This document shows positions 33,701-45,321 of a stretch of 64,000 bases of DNA, piece by piece. The notes under the pieces were generated by a model, which did no database searches, was not told the origin of the DNA, and worked only from the letters and a program-made list of their open reading frames with translations. Numbering within the stretch: position 1 is the first letter of the stretch; each line of letters opens with the position of its first letter. The stretch comes from [Phialemoniopsis] sp. UDSM-2020 (Eukaryota; Ascomycota; Sordariomycetes; Thyridiales; Thyridiaceae): positions 1,612,001-1,676,000 of the forward strand of contig JAEILZ010000005.1 of NCBI GenBank assembly GCA_018873225.1, given 5' to 3'. Made by a program: the position numbers and the translations under genes.

Positions 33701-35983
33701 GAGCTTCTCCTTGATGAACATATCCTTGAGGATGCTTGAACAATGATCATAATACTCGTCGTTATCCTTGACGAAGCTCCAGCCATTGACATCGATAACA
33801 TAGCTCTTGCCGCCGGCTCTCAACAAATCGAAGCCACACACTCGCTGCCCGAATGCCAGGGAGATCTTGCTCGCAACGTCTTTCTCCTCGGTACTTAAAG
33901 CGGTGACGTATCGGACCTCCTTTCCATGAGTATTGCGGCGTACTACACCATCGACGACAGGAGACTTTCTCGTCTCGGCATGGCAGTAGTTGGGGCCTAC
34001 TGTGTATGCCTTGACGTCCTCTGCGTTATCGACTCTCATAAATTTCTCATAGATGAAGCTCTCGTCAGGCTGCGTGATAGCCCGGGGTACGTTGAGGTCC
34101 TCGACGTATTCAGAACTCTTGTTGCCAATCTTGCGGAACAATTTTCGCGCTCCGCCTCCTGAAGACTTCGGAAAGTAAATAATGATGTTGTGGTCCTCTC
34201 CACTGGTCGGCTTCTCGACAAAGGGTTTCTTGATAAGCGTGCCGTCGACACTCAGTATGTCGCCATCATCGAGCAGCTGGATGTTCTTTGGCGACCTGAC
34301 TTTCTCCGAGTCGGTCGGTTCAAGGGCGATTCCACTAATATCCTTGATGTGCTTTGCAATATCCGGTGTAAGCAAAGTCGGTCCTCCATCCCTGCTGACC
34401 TCGATTCTCTGCGGTGTCGGCACATTGATCCGATCTAAAAGGCGTAGACAGATACGTCGGTCCCAAAGAATCTTCTGCATGGGCACATCGTTGACACAGA
34501 AAGGCTTCCGTGCCTTGACATAAGCAATAGCCTTATCTAAGGGGAAACCGTCTGAGTAGAATGATATCAGGTAATCACTGGACATCAACGTTAGCTTGCA
34601 GACTTGACCACGCAGTCAAAGGGGGAGCACAGGGAGCAAGGGTCCTCACCAGACAGGCCAGTTCTCAATCTCCTCGTCCAAAATGACCTTGTCTCCAAAG
34701 ACCACGACGTCAAACTCCTTGTTCGCAATAAGTCTGTTCAAGATGTGCCGACTGGGCTTGCTCCTGGCCTTGACATCCAGGGCACAGACACCAATCACAC
34801 CCCACGGCGCCGGCTTTTGTTCCTCTCGTTCTCTCTTGTGCGGGTGACCTCTGCTGTCGCCGCTGGGACTTTGACCACTAGTCGCAGTACTTCCACTAAA
34901 ACGGCGCTTAGCCCTACTCCTAGATCTTGTTGGCGGCTGGGATCGCGGTGTCGTAGAACTGCCCTGCACACTTGGCGCAGGACTCGAGGAGGGGGCCGAC
35001 GCCTGGCCGTTTATCGGCGTAGAGGAGGTCCCTTCAGAAGTTTGACCAGGATGGTTGTTGGGAAGATGGTGGGGATTGGACTCTCGCGGTGTAAGGTGAA
35101 GGCCACCCTGTGCCGAGCCTTGACTTCCCGTTGTGACGGTGACGTTGGAAAGGCCGGCCTCAGATTGGGCCTGACCCCCAGCGCCGATGCCCTTGCCCGC
35201 CGAAGACGCCATGAGGTTCGAGACGGATCGGCGCAAAGTAGGGTTAGATGTTGGAATGGGCTGCCCCTGATCAGAACCGTTGGCTGAGGCTGCTGAGCTG
35301 GGGACACGGGCTGATGCCATAGAATAGGTTGAGGAGAGGCTCAACCGCTTGACGTCCTCCGAGAACGAGAAAGACCTCGTGGTAGAAGGAGTCAGCGCTG
35401 GTTCGGGGAGCGTCTGGTGCTGGCCGTGCTCCTGGGTTGCCCGCGCACCTAGCCGAGGGGTATCGAACTCGTTGCTGTTTGTGCGCACGGCGATGTCGCG
35501 CGGTGACGAGTGTAGCAAGCCAAACTCCTGGCTATATCTTCTAATGAATGCAATATCCTCGTTCCAAGGGTCGGAGTGATTCGAATCCCGCCTGTGCTGG
35601 GACAGAGAGCTGGTATGACTTCGCAATGGCCGCGAGAGGGGCGGGGGCATAGACAGGCTCGCTCGCTCGGCGTTGGCCTCTGTCGTGCCGGGCTCGGATT
35701 GCCTGCTCTTGCGACTGGCGGCGCTGGTGGGAGGGATAGGAACGTGTGTAGAGGCAGGGAGGGTGTAGGATTGCGACAGAGTCCGTGACGCTCTAGACCT
35801 GGCGGGGTACTGGTGGGATGATGAGGCAGAGGAGGAAGAAGGAACAATAGTAAAATCATGTGCGGGAACCGAAGGCGGCGGCGATGTTGCTAGAGCCGGC
35901 CCACTACCACTGCCATCAAGAGGGCCGGTGCTAAAATTGGGGCGGCCACCAACCGAGTCATCATTAGTCTCCATGTTGGCCAT
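30707..35983 (-). CDS. vip1: inositol hexakisphosphate / diphosphoinositol pentakisphosphate kinase Vip1/Asp1
   Basis: A bifunctional enzyme that makes and breaks inositol pyrophosphates at position 1, affecting phosphate sensing, polarity and microtubules. Exons are 35983-34650, 34577-31589, 31523-31015 and 30938-30707, encoding 1687 residues. The junctions restore conserved sequence, for example [21 protein letters not shown]. Residues 1-390 are a Ser/Pro-rich extension. The ATP-grasp kinase begins near 395 ([16 protein letters not shown]) and includes [11 protein letters not shown] at 707-717. A Pro-rich linker leads to the histidine-phosphatase domain with RHADRTPK at 886-893 and the second catalytic motif [12 protein letters not shown] in exon 3. 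A CAG run encodes six Gln in a low-complexity insert. The C-terminal exon is acidic. The protein is far longer than fission yeast Asp1 (920) because of the N-terminal extension and inserts. Confidence 0.93.
31972..31992. repeat. GCT/AGC trinucleotide repeat in vip1
   Basis: Seven GCT units on the + strand. On the coding (minus) strand they give a run of six glutamines ([11 protein letters not shown]) in the low-complexity insert of the Vip1 phosphatase domain. Trinucleotide runs of this sort vary in length between strains. Confidence 0.85.
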
Positions 35984-37862
35984 ATTAACTCCAAGCTCTG
36001 GCCCAGAGCTACCAAGCTTGGGTTTTGCGGTAGCCAGGGGTCGTTGAGTCCTTGGTCTGGATCCCGGGTAGGCTGAGAATCCACTCTGGCCAAAGATGCT
36101 ATCTTGAATTTGATGGGATTGGATTGCTATGTGTCAACAGCAAGTCGAGGCTCCCCCGGCTTTCTCTTCCGGGCCGGATTATGCACAAGGATCGTGGTGA
36201 GCGGCTGCGTGTCAAGAGTTTGCTGCGGAAAAGCACATGAGTCGTGGCAACATGTCATTAGGTAGTGGGTTGACCGCAGCCGACATGCTGGAGCACTCTC
36301 TTGATAACGGGCTTGTCTCTCTCTCTGTTTCGGGTGTTCAAATCATTTCTCTTGAAGACGCACAGGGCCATCCGGTTCGCTCAAGAGACAAGAGATACGG
36401 TCCCGTTGAGGGTGTCAATTGGACGGGATAGGATAGAAAAGCTCATCGGCAGGCCAGCAAAGAATATTTTACAGCGGAGCATTCAACAGAGATGACGTCC
36501 ACAAGAAGCCACTATCTCATCTGCATACCAACGAATCGCGTGGCCAGATGGGGACCCTGGCATGTCAAGAGGAGACACTACTTCTAACCTGCAGCAAGGC
36601 GGTGTGGTTGAGGCGACAAATGTGCCGGGGGGGGGGGCAAGCAGAAAAGAAAAAAAGAGCATGGGAACGGGACAAAAGACTGGAGGGGTTGTGATGCCAA
36701 CAGAGACACAAACGCGAACGGGTTCGCCTTCAATTGTCCCATGCAAGCTCCAGATTTGACTTCGCGATGGCGGATCGCATATCATTCAGGGTGATGTCAG
36801 AAACAATACCCTGGAGAGGATTGGAGATTGGCGGTCGAGCTGCCCCGCGCGATGGCAGCTGATGGGCAATGGTGGGGTTTCGATGGTTTTGCTGGGACCG
36901 CGGTATCTACGCCGGTGACGTCCTCCCCTGTAACTTTCGTTTCTTTTTGCGCAATTCCTTCTGAAGCCACTGAACCAGCCACCTACCTGTCCGACATCCG
37001 TCCCGAAACAGCAATCGGGCACGCGACACCAGATGATTGCCCAAGGGTTGCACCCGTTTTGCCAGACCGCCGCCGCGTCTCCTGTCTGCAACACAGCAAT
37101 CTCACGTTGTCCGACAGCCCTGGCCGACCACCACGTATCTAGTACCTGGCACCCTTGCCATCAGGAGATTAACACATGTACACAGATCAGACCGTGCAGC
37201 GGGATGGCTGGCCATTACATAAAAAATTGCTAATACCATCGCGAGACACTTTGGGTGACAGATGATGGTGTTTTTGTGACAGCTATGACGTGCTTCGGAG
37301 ACACTACCCAAAGCTCTAGGGACAAGGTGATTTTAAGCTTGGCAGCTGAAAAGACGCCTTACCGTGGCATTGGCCAGACAAAGCCGATCAAATGCAACTT
37401 GGGAAGAACACCAGATACTTCTTACTGCAGCGCTACATGGTACAAGAGGCAAGGATAAGTGAACTCGAGCCATTGACGAACAAGCTTGATCAGAAAAGGT
37501 TGCATAGTACCATTCATCCAGATGTCTTTAATATGTAGAAGAAATGAGACAAACTCTGCGGTTGAAGATAGATCTATTCGCACAAAACTAGACTGCCAAA
37601 TGGCATCTCAAGCTGCTGTACTAGTGGAGTTGGGTCGTGCCGTGACAGATCCGTGTGCCTGGCCTAGAACCCGGAGTTTCAACGGGGTTCGCCGTGCCAT
37701 GCCCCGCAGAAAAACATCCCAGCCAGGCGAATTCGCCCTATCGTCCCACAATCTTGGCGGGGTAGCTTCCAGCCCTTCACATGCAGAGACCACCACCATT
37801 CTGCACAGGGCCAAAGTACTCCAAGCGTTCCGAGTCCCAGCAATAACGAACAACGCGATATC
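35984..37862. other. intergenic between divergent genes
   Basis: Promoter region shared by vip1 (-) and the DcpS gene (+). Several 60-130-codon frames on both strands are unsupported. It contains an 11-G homopolymer at 36627-36637. The vip1 leader side (about 35985-36120) has no other marked structure. Confidence 0.5.
36627..36637. repeat. poly(G) run of 11
   Basis: An uninterrupted run of eleven G in the vip1/DcpS intergenic region. It is a likely length-variable homopolymer, and also a spot where sequencing or assembly length error is possible. Confidence 0.85.
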
Positions 37863-38905
37863 ATGGCCGAAGTGAAGGCCAAAGCTGAGGCCCTCGTGCC
37901 CAGATTCAAGCTTGAACGGGTCCTGAACCAGGGTAGGCAATGCACCCAATCCTCCACAGCAATTTCGATCGCTGACAAGACAATGTCACCGAACTAGACC
38001 AAGCCGGACGCCGTACCTCTCTATATGGTACTATTGATGACCAGCCTGCTCTCCTGATCGTGGAGCGGGCCCCGTTCCCGGCCTCGCCCGATTATCTCGG
38101 CGCCCTGCCCGCATCCCTCCGCACTCTGCGGAACCTAGGCGCTAACGACATCTACCACTGGTACATGGGCAGTCCCGGTGCCATTGATGTCAAGGACGAC
38201 GGCCACGAGTTTGATGACCTCAAGATCAACCTGATCTACCCCTGTACGGAGCAGCACGTCAAAAAGTACAGCAAACAGGGCGTCCGCTTCGTGACGGAGA
38301 CGCCCGAGATCTACAGGGACCAGGTCCGGCCGTTCATGCTCGCGAAGCGCGAGGCGGGCCGGCTGAACTGGGTCTTCAACATCATCGAGGGCCGCAAGGA
38401 GGTCGAGGACGTCATCTACAGGACAAAACTCGGAGAGGCGGGCGACGAGGGCTTCCTCCTACTACCGGATCTCAACTGGGACAGGAAGACGGTCGAGGCT
38501 CTCCATCTGCTGGGCATCGTGGAAAGGCGCGACATTTGGAGCTTGCGGGACCTCAAGAAGAAGCACATCCCCTGGCTACGGCACATGAAGACCAAGTTTA
38601 TCGAGGCAACAGAAAAGGTCTATCCGGACATCGAGACGGACCAGCTCAAGCTGTATGTCCACTACCAGCCCACATACTATCACTTTCACATCCATATCGT
38701 ACACGTCCAGCTCGAGGCTGGAGCCACGCAGGCGACCGGCAAGGCCATCGGGCTGGAGAGCATCATCGAGCAGCTCGAGTCCATGGCTGGAGACGATGAG
38801 GCGGGAATGGACGCAGTTTCATTAAGCTACACCCTAGGAGAGGCGAGCGAGCTCTGGGGCGAGGTGTTTGAGCCCCTCAAGAAGACCGCCAAAGCTTCTC
38901 AATAG
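37863..38905 (+). CDS. dcs1: scavenger mRNA decapping enzyme DcpS (HIT family)
   Basis: This pyrophosphatase hydrolyses the cap m7GpppN left after 3'-to-5' mRNA decay, releasing m7GMP. Exons 37863-37932 and 37998-38905 give 325 residues. The intron is 65 nt, phase 1 (GTAGGC...CTAG). The N-terminal swapped-dimer domain includes LYGTIDDQPALLIVERAPF. The conserved linker region is NDIYHWYMG. The catalytic histidine triad YHFHIHIVHVQ has His at about 252, 254 and 256. The length compares with human DcpS (337) and yeast Dcs1 (350). The small first exon (MAEVKAKAEALVPRFKLERV) is supported by the frame joining exactly. The last 29 bp of coding sequence overlap, on the opposite strand, the last coding bases of the GILT-family gene. 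Confidence 0.94.
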
Positions 38906-39975
38906 CAACAACCAGATCGTTGACCTCGGGACCAGCCGGGCAATCCGTCCACTTGTGGCCATCCCTGATGCAGTAGTTCTCGCCATTGAGCCGAACGGTG
39001 CAGCTCAGCGTCACGCCGGCCTGGATTAAGATCAGTGAAATGCTCAAGACCAACAGAGCGCGCAACGACAGGGTGGGAAGTGCTGCTTACATCGGACGTC
39101 CTCCGTACGCTCTCCCTCAGCAGCTTCATGCCATATGCCCCATCATCCTGAGCGGCACAGTCGTTCAGCTTCTTGATATCGATGGCGTGTTCCAGCGCGC
39201 AATCTTCGATGAGGTTTCGGTCCGGGATCTCCTTGTACCGGCGGGTGATGCACATGGTGAAGCCGAGGTTCGTCTTGGGGTCCGGGTACAGCTTGGCAGC
39301 GCACAGCTCGAGGATATTTCCCATGCCTGCAATGGATATGTTAGTCAGAACGTCTACGGGGATAGACAAGAAGCGGAACTAGAATCAAACATACACTCTG
39401 CGGGGCCGTGCCTGCACTCGACTCCGTCATTCTCGGTGGGCCTGTTTGTTTTGCTGTTAGATCCATTTCATCGTCTTTGAGAGCTGTAGTGTTCCACATA
39501 CGTTCCGATGAACGAAAGCGTAAAGTTGACCTTGTCGTATACACGCATCATCGTCGGCAAGATCATGTCGCGAAGGCAGTCCTGGTCGGACGTTAGCTTC
39601 ATGCGTTAAGGCTAGTACGCATGGAAGGCAAAGGCATACCCTGGCATCAGGGCACTTGCTCATGATGTGTGCCTCGAGAGGGACCAGCTGCTTGCTGATC
39701 TGGACTCTGTCCGAGCCGGACGTGGACGGCCTGTCGAGCGCATCCTGAACGGGTACCGGGCTGCCGCCGCGCTGCACGGAGGTCGAGAAGGGATGGACGG
39801 AGAACAGGAGGAACAAGCACAGGCCGATGGCGAAAGCAACAGCTATGACCCTGTTGCGTCTCGACGTGCGTGTGTGCATAGCGAGGTTCTTCTCTTCATC
39901 CATTTCCAGGCGCTGGATTCCGGGCGTATCTGGTCGTGGTAGTGGAGGCAGACCTGATTCCTGCGGCGGGATCAT
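38877..39975 (-). CDS. GILT-family (gamma-interferon-inducible lysosomal thiol reductase-like) membrane protein
   Basis: GILT proteins reduce disulfides in secretory or vacuolar compartments; the fungal members are uncharacterised. Exons 39975-39640, 39581-39502, 39441-39395, 39326-39091 and 39020-38877 encode 280 residues, with all phases consistent. A cytoplasmic N-tail is followed by a membrane segment at about 43-60 (VIAVAFAIGLCLFLLFSV), giving a type II anchor, then the lumenal thioredoxin-like domain. The redox motif reads SKCPDARDCLRDMILP: two cysteines separated by five residues (Cys108, Cys114) instead of the CXXC of animal GILT, split by intron 1. The GILT signature CRHGPAEC (C-x-H-G-x2-E-C) is assembled across exons 3 and 4. 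The stop (38877-38879) lies inside the convergent DcpS coding sequence. The start at 39975 was chosen to place the membrane anchor near the N-terminus. Confidence 0.87.
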
Positions 39976-42209
39976 CTTCGTGCTGGATCCTCCCTGACCT
40001 GACACCACTGACAGGGGTTCGTGCTTTTTGGGCTTTGCTTGGCCTGAGCGGGGCGGGACGGGTTTTGGCCGGGACGAGTAGCAGCCGACGGACCGGATCA
40101 GTGTTAGTGGATGCAAGTCACAGGCAAGAATCGACAAAAAGACGTTGGCAATGAATCGGCGACACCGAGATGGATGCGATTTTCGAAAACGATCAATGAG
40201 TTTGAGCGTTTGGATTCTATTTCCGTTCACACCATCAATTTGCGAGATTTGAACGCGCGACTTGGAGTCTACGTGTTGCGACTGGAATGAGGCACTGGCA
40301 TGTGATGGAGTCAGTTGGCGTCAGGTTCAGCTGGAGCCTGGGCCTGCTGAATGAACAGCTCTAGCTTGGGCGACTTGTGCCTTAACAGCTTGAGCCGTGC
40401 ATAAGCCAGGCATTCTGTTAAGGCACAGGTATAGTCCATTAAGCAGTCTCTCGTTCCGTGCCGCGGAGCTTGTGCTACGGTATATGACTTGAGCTGCAAA
40501 GGTTATCGGGTATGGCCCTGTCAGCCCTGACGAGCCCGTGGTATCTTTCAGGTCCCGTGAAAGCCACCGACGGCTGAGGCCGTGGCCGCCACGGGGATAG
40601 AGTTGGAGAAGGGGAAAAAGCATGGGCAAGATAGAGGGGGAGTTCTCCTCCACACCAGCCAAATCGTGGCGGGATGCCGGCCGTTTTACAGCCTTACAGC
40701 CTGGCACAAGACTTTATTCCCCGAAACAAAGTTTCGATATTCGTCAGGGACTGACTGCTCTTTTCCCCAAAGATACCCTCCACTCCAAGATGTGCACAAA
40801 GTACGAAGACTCGAGCATCTCGGGACCGGATGACAATCTCCCCTTTGAAAAGCTAGTGGCTTTACATCTTTTGAGGACCCTACTTCACCCATTGTCGCCC
40901 CGATTGTACGACTTCGTCGCGATGGCGCTAACTTCTTACAGCATGTTCAGCGCAGCGATTCAAGAAACTCAACATCTGAATTTTTCATTTTCACAATCGG
41001 CTTCCGCTGGCCGGGTGCTAGTCAGCTTAGGGACTTAGCCTCGTATCATTCCTCTGCCGCGACTGGCTGCAGCCGGGCTAAAGCCTTGCACCAAGCCTCT
41101 GTTAGTCCCCGCCCGCAATAGTACGTACGACAACCCATTCTGTGTCCAAGGTCCCCCCCAAACTGCCAAGACCCCAAGCTTGCCCCACCGAGAGACTCGT
41201 TAATGTTGTTTGTGCATCCGAGCTACGACCGTACAGGAAGGCAGGCCCAGACGATCTGTCCGTCTGCCCAATGACCTGGGTTTGCCTCCCATGGGAATGT
41301 CTTGGTATCGGCCTGGGCACACGTATGCCCCATGTCCCCTCACCCACGCAGACCCTGCAACTTTTGCTGCAAGACAGACACTGGGATTCTCACGGCCGCA
41401 CTTGTACCGTGCTAACCGTTCACTTCATCGGTGGACTGACTGACAAGGCCTCCAAGCCTCCCAAGAAGTGGGCACACGGCCGAGAAATGCTTGCCTCGAG
41501 CGCCGAGCCCACCTAGACCCGTATGGCCGGCTGCCCTGAAAAAGTCCAAGCAAAGTCAAGCAAAAGACAAGGCACATCGGGCGCGCCACAGGCGTGGGAT
41601 AGCGTCCCCCCATCGTGGGACCTGGTGGTGCAGAGGTTTCCCTCCTCGAACCCCTGCCAATGGGGATGGTGGTGGTTCTCCCACCTGTCTCGGGCCAGTC
41701 AGCGTCGAGCTTTGTAAAATGACGCTTGTTCGACAATTACCTCGTTCGATCATATTTTGACTGTACGGTACAATGTACTTTTGTTACTTAGCTGTTGGAG
41801 CGGCAGGCAGGCTTACTGTCTGTCCCTTGTCCACTGACTCTTGTTGATGCTTTTGCCATTTTTTGCGCCTCTTTGCTCTGCCAAGCTTCAAAGAACTTGG
41901 CATTCTACCCGCTCCTGTCGCTTCTCCCGACCTTACAAAAACCTCTTGGCCTCCCACATGTCGATCGTGATTCAGCTTACGTCTTTCTCTTCGAGTCTGT
42001 TTTTTACACTCGAGTTGATTTGCTGGTCATAGGTGCTCTTTTGGACCCTGGACCCTTATGGAATTCGTTGCGGTTTTCTTCTGTCTCCTCCTCAAATCAC
42101 TACGTTAAAAGCCCCAACCGAGGCTTTCTTCCCGTCTTAGTCCTCTTTACTTGCCTGATCTGGTAGTTGGTCAAGTGCAACAACATTGAAAAGTCCCCCA
42201 ACAACAACC
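39976..42209. other. intergenic between divergent genes
   Basis: Promoter regions of the GILT-family gene (-) and the permease (+). Open frames of 60-138 codons (40622-41038 + and 40327-40707 - overlap each other) have no support. The 200 bp before 42210 are strongly pyrimidine-rich with CTTTTCTCTCC-type runs, and a CAACAACAACC leader directly precedes the ATG. This is characteristic of a well-transcribed fungal gene. Confidence 0.5.
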
Positions 42210-44506
42210 ATGGCGTCCACTGGCATTGACTATGCCTCCACCGAGGCCGGCCGTCCGGAGCCCAAAGTTCGACTTTCTGACGACAACAAGGCGCCGCATT
42301 ACAATGGCGCCTCGTCTCCCGAGATTGCGTCGCTCAAGGTGGGCGACCAGACTCACAGAAAGCTCAAGTCCCGCCATATCCAATTGATTGGTTCGTTGTT
42401 TTGCACAACCCTCCTACTCCAGCCCCAAGTGGCCATTTGACTTACACGGACTGTCACAGGTATTGGTGGTACTATCGGAACTGCTCTCTACGTCCAGATC
42501 GGCAGGAGTTTGATGAATGGCGGCCCCGGCAGTCTGTTCATCGCCTTCACCGTCTGGTAAGCATTTGTTGAAGACCACGCATTGAAGTGAAATTGTGTCT
42601 AATACTTTGAAACCCAGGTGTGCTGTTATTCTCGCTGTCACGATTGGTAAGTCACGCCAGAGCTTTGCGCCGAGTCAACATGCCCACTAACACAATCATC
42701 AGGTATGGCCGAAATGGTTACCTACCTCCCCATCTCTTCGCCCTTCATTCGATTCGCCGGCCGCTACGTAGACGAGGCATTTGGCTTTATGGCCGGATGG
42801 AACTTCTTCATTTTTGAGGTACGCGCATTGCCATTATTTCCCCACGCTGCGGGAGTCTTGAAAACCTCGGGCCCACTGTGTTGGAATTTGGGGAAGTTTG
42901 GTTACACAAGCCGCCTCTCAAAGACTCTGGGCCTTTGAGCCTCGTCACTGTTGTTTAAATAGCTAACTATGATTGTCTAGGCTGCTATGGTCCCGTTCGA
43001 AATTACCGCCTGCAATGTCATTATCCATTACTGGAGCGACGTGGTTCCAGCTGGAGCCATCATTGCTATTACCATCATCCTATATGCGTAAGAAATACCC
43101 TGAATACTCAATGGAAGGTGACTTGCTAACGAGTGATGATCAACAGTCTGATCAACTTCCTCGCCGTGCAATGGTATGGAGAGACCGAGTTTTGGGCTGC
43201 TTTGGGCAAAGTCCTGCTTATTATCGGTCTCCTGATCTTCACCTTCATTGTCATGGTCGGAGGCAACCCGCTTCACGACAAGTTCGGCTTCCGGTACTGG
43301 AAAAACCCAGGTGCATTCGCCGAGTTCTACCACACGGGAGATTTGGGCAAGTTTATGGGATTCATGGCTTGCCTGATCCAGGCCTCGTTCACCATTGCTG
43401 GGTATGTTCTTGTATCAACAAAAGTTCTGTTTGGCAAAGCATAGACTAACTTTGTTGTTCAGACCCGACTACGTCTCCATGGCCGCCGGTGAGGCTGAGA
43501 ACCCCCGTGTCGTCATGCCCAAGGCCTTCAATGCCGTCTTCTACCGTCTGACCGCCTTCTTCGTCCTCGGCTCCCTGGCTGTCGGTATCCTCGTCCCCTA
43601 CAACGACGAGGAGATGAGCGCGGCCTTCAAGTCCAACCTGCCCGGCGCCGCGGCTTCCCCCTACGTCGTCGCCATGAACCGCCTGCAGATCCGCGTCCTG
43701 CCCGACATCGTCAACGCCATGGTCCTGACGGCCGCCTTCTCGGCCGGCAACAGCTACGTCTACTGCGCGTCGCGCTCGCTCTACGGCATGGCCCTCGAGG
43801 GCAAGGCGCCCAAGTTTATGACAAAGTGCACGCGCAAGGGCGTCCCCGTCTACTGCGTCGCCTTTGTGCTCCTGCTCGCCCTGCTCAGCTTCCTGCAGGT
43901 GTCCAACTCGGCCAGCGTCGTGCTGCAGTGGTTCGTCAACCTCGTCACGGCCAGCCAGCTGATTAACTTTTGCGTCATGTGCACGACCTACCTGCGCTGG
44001 TACTCGGCGCTCAAGGCCCAGGGCATCCCGCGCGAGAGCCTGCCCTACCGCGGCTGGTTCCAGCCTTATGCGGCCTGGTTCGGCCTCGTCATGACCTTCA
44101 TCATGGCCTTTGTCGGCGGCTACACCGTCTTCCTGCCCGGCAACTGGGATGTGCCGACGTTCCTGTTCTCGTATGTTCAAACCCCCCCAATCAATTGATG
44201 AAGAATAGTCGCTGACCATGTTTGACCCTTTTGCAGGTACACCATGATCGCCGTCTGCCCCATCATGTACGTCGTGTGGAAGCTTGTCCACAAGACCAAG
44301 ATCCTCCACGCGTCCGAGATTGATCTGCAGAAGGACCTCGAGGGCATTGAGGAATACCACCGAAACTATGTTCCCCCACCTCCTGGGTATGTCGGACTCT
44401 TCCCCCGCAATGGCGGAAATTGCCTCTTATCTGCAAGGAACCACCCATGCTAACCCCGGTCAACAGGTCCATGTACTCGCGAATTCTCGACAAACTCTTC
44501 GGTTAG
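42210..44506 (+). CDS. amino-acid permease, APC superfamily (fungal YAT family)
   Basis: A plasma-membrane proton/amino-acid symporter; the substrate cannot be read from sequence. There are nine exons: 42210-42390, 42460-42556, 42618-42646, 42703-42818, 42981-43087, 43147-43401, 43463-44170, 44237-44386 and 44467-44506. All eight introns preserve phase, giving 560 residues, the standard size. After a polar cytoplasmic N-tail of 60 residues, TM1 carries the family motif GIGGTIGTALYVQIGRSL. The conserved loop MAGWNFFIFEAAMVPFEITA and the TM6 region FTIAGPDYVSMAAGE follow, with about 12 membrane segments in total. The C-tail ends PPPPGSMYSRILDKLFG. One exon is only 29 nt (42618-42646) and the last only 40 nt. 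The high intron density contrasts with the intron-poor neighbours. Confidence 0.93.
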
Positions 44507-45321
44507 AAAATGCCGTCCTCTTTTTTTTCGGAGGCGGGTGTCTCAGGATTGGGTCGGATTTCTGATTCTTTCTGTGTGGGGCCTGGAGAGAAGGAAAATG
44601 GAGCCGTCGGGAGAAACGTAATCTTCCTCACATCTACCTAGGCAACAAGAAACATCTTTTCAGTCTCTTCGTCTTTGCTGTTGAGGCTCATCTACCTCGG
44701 GTTGTGAGCCCACGAGTTGTGCTGTCGTTCACCTCCCTGTCTGTTCCATAAGTGCTTGTCTCGCAGCGGCAATCGGTCTGTAAGTGAAGGAAATTCCAGC
44801 GGATGTCGGGCCTCGGCACAGCCACCTTCTTACGTCGTCGTATCAAGCTCCAATTGCCTGCATATGACGTTTGTAACGTGACAATGCCCATGTTCTGAGT
44901 GGTGATTCCCAAATTTTGTCAACGGGTTGGGACTAGTCAGTGAACCGACCACTAGGGTGAAACATTCATAGTCAAATTAATGCATTCGTCAAAGCAGTTC
45001 CATTATTCCAAGTATTGCAGTTGCCGGCTACTACAGGCACCTTTCGCAGAAGTGTTTGAAAGACTTAAGGACGAGAAGAAGCATGCCTAGGCAGGAGGCG
45101 TAGTTGGTGGTGTCCTATATGATCTCTGCCCGACACAAAAAAACTTCTTTCTAGGGGCAAGTATTGTCAATCTCAGACAAGGACATGTAAGTCATCAATC
45201 AACGCCTAAGAGGCACCCAAGAGCGTTTCTCTCTTGAACTTTACGGATCTATTTCATTATCCCGATAAAATTGGTCTAGATCATCACCTTGAGTTGTATC
45301 GCTCTACTCCAGAGACCGCCA
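44507..45321. other. intergenic between tail-to-tail genes
   Basis: 3' flanks of the permease (+) and the PL4 lyase (-). Moderately AT-rich, with only short frames. A run of nine T at about 44520-44528 lies just after the permease stop. Nothing else was recognised. Confidence 0.55.

Noticed and set aside
40246..40290. Sequence resembling the reverse complement of a tRNA T-arm (GAGATTTGAACGCGCG)
   Set aside because: Four of five T-stem pairs form, but no matching acceptor stem, D-arm or anticodon arm can be drawn on either side.
40622..41038. 138-codon open frame on + strand upstream of the permease
   Set aside because: No family signature, and a 126-codon minus frame overlaps it; the length is unremarkable.
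43446..44360. 304-codon open frame on the minus strand
   Set aside because: Pure antisense shadow of the large permease exon (Gly/Val/Asp/His-rich reading).
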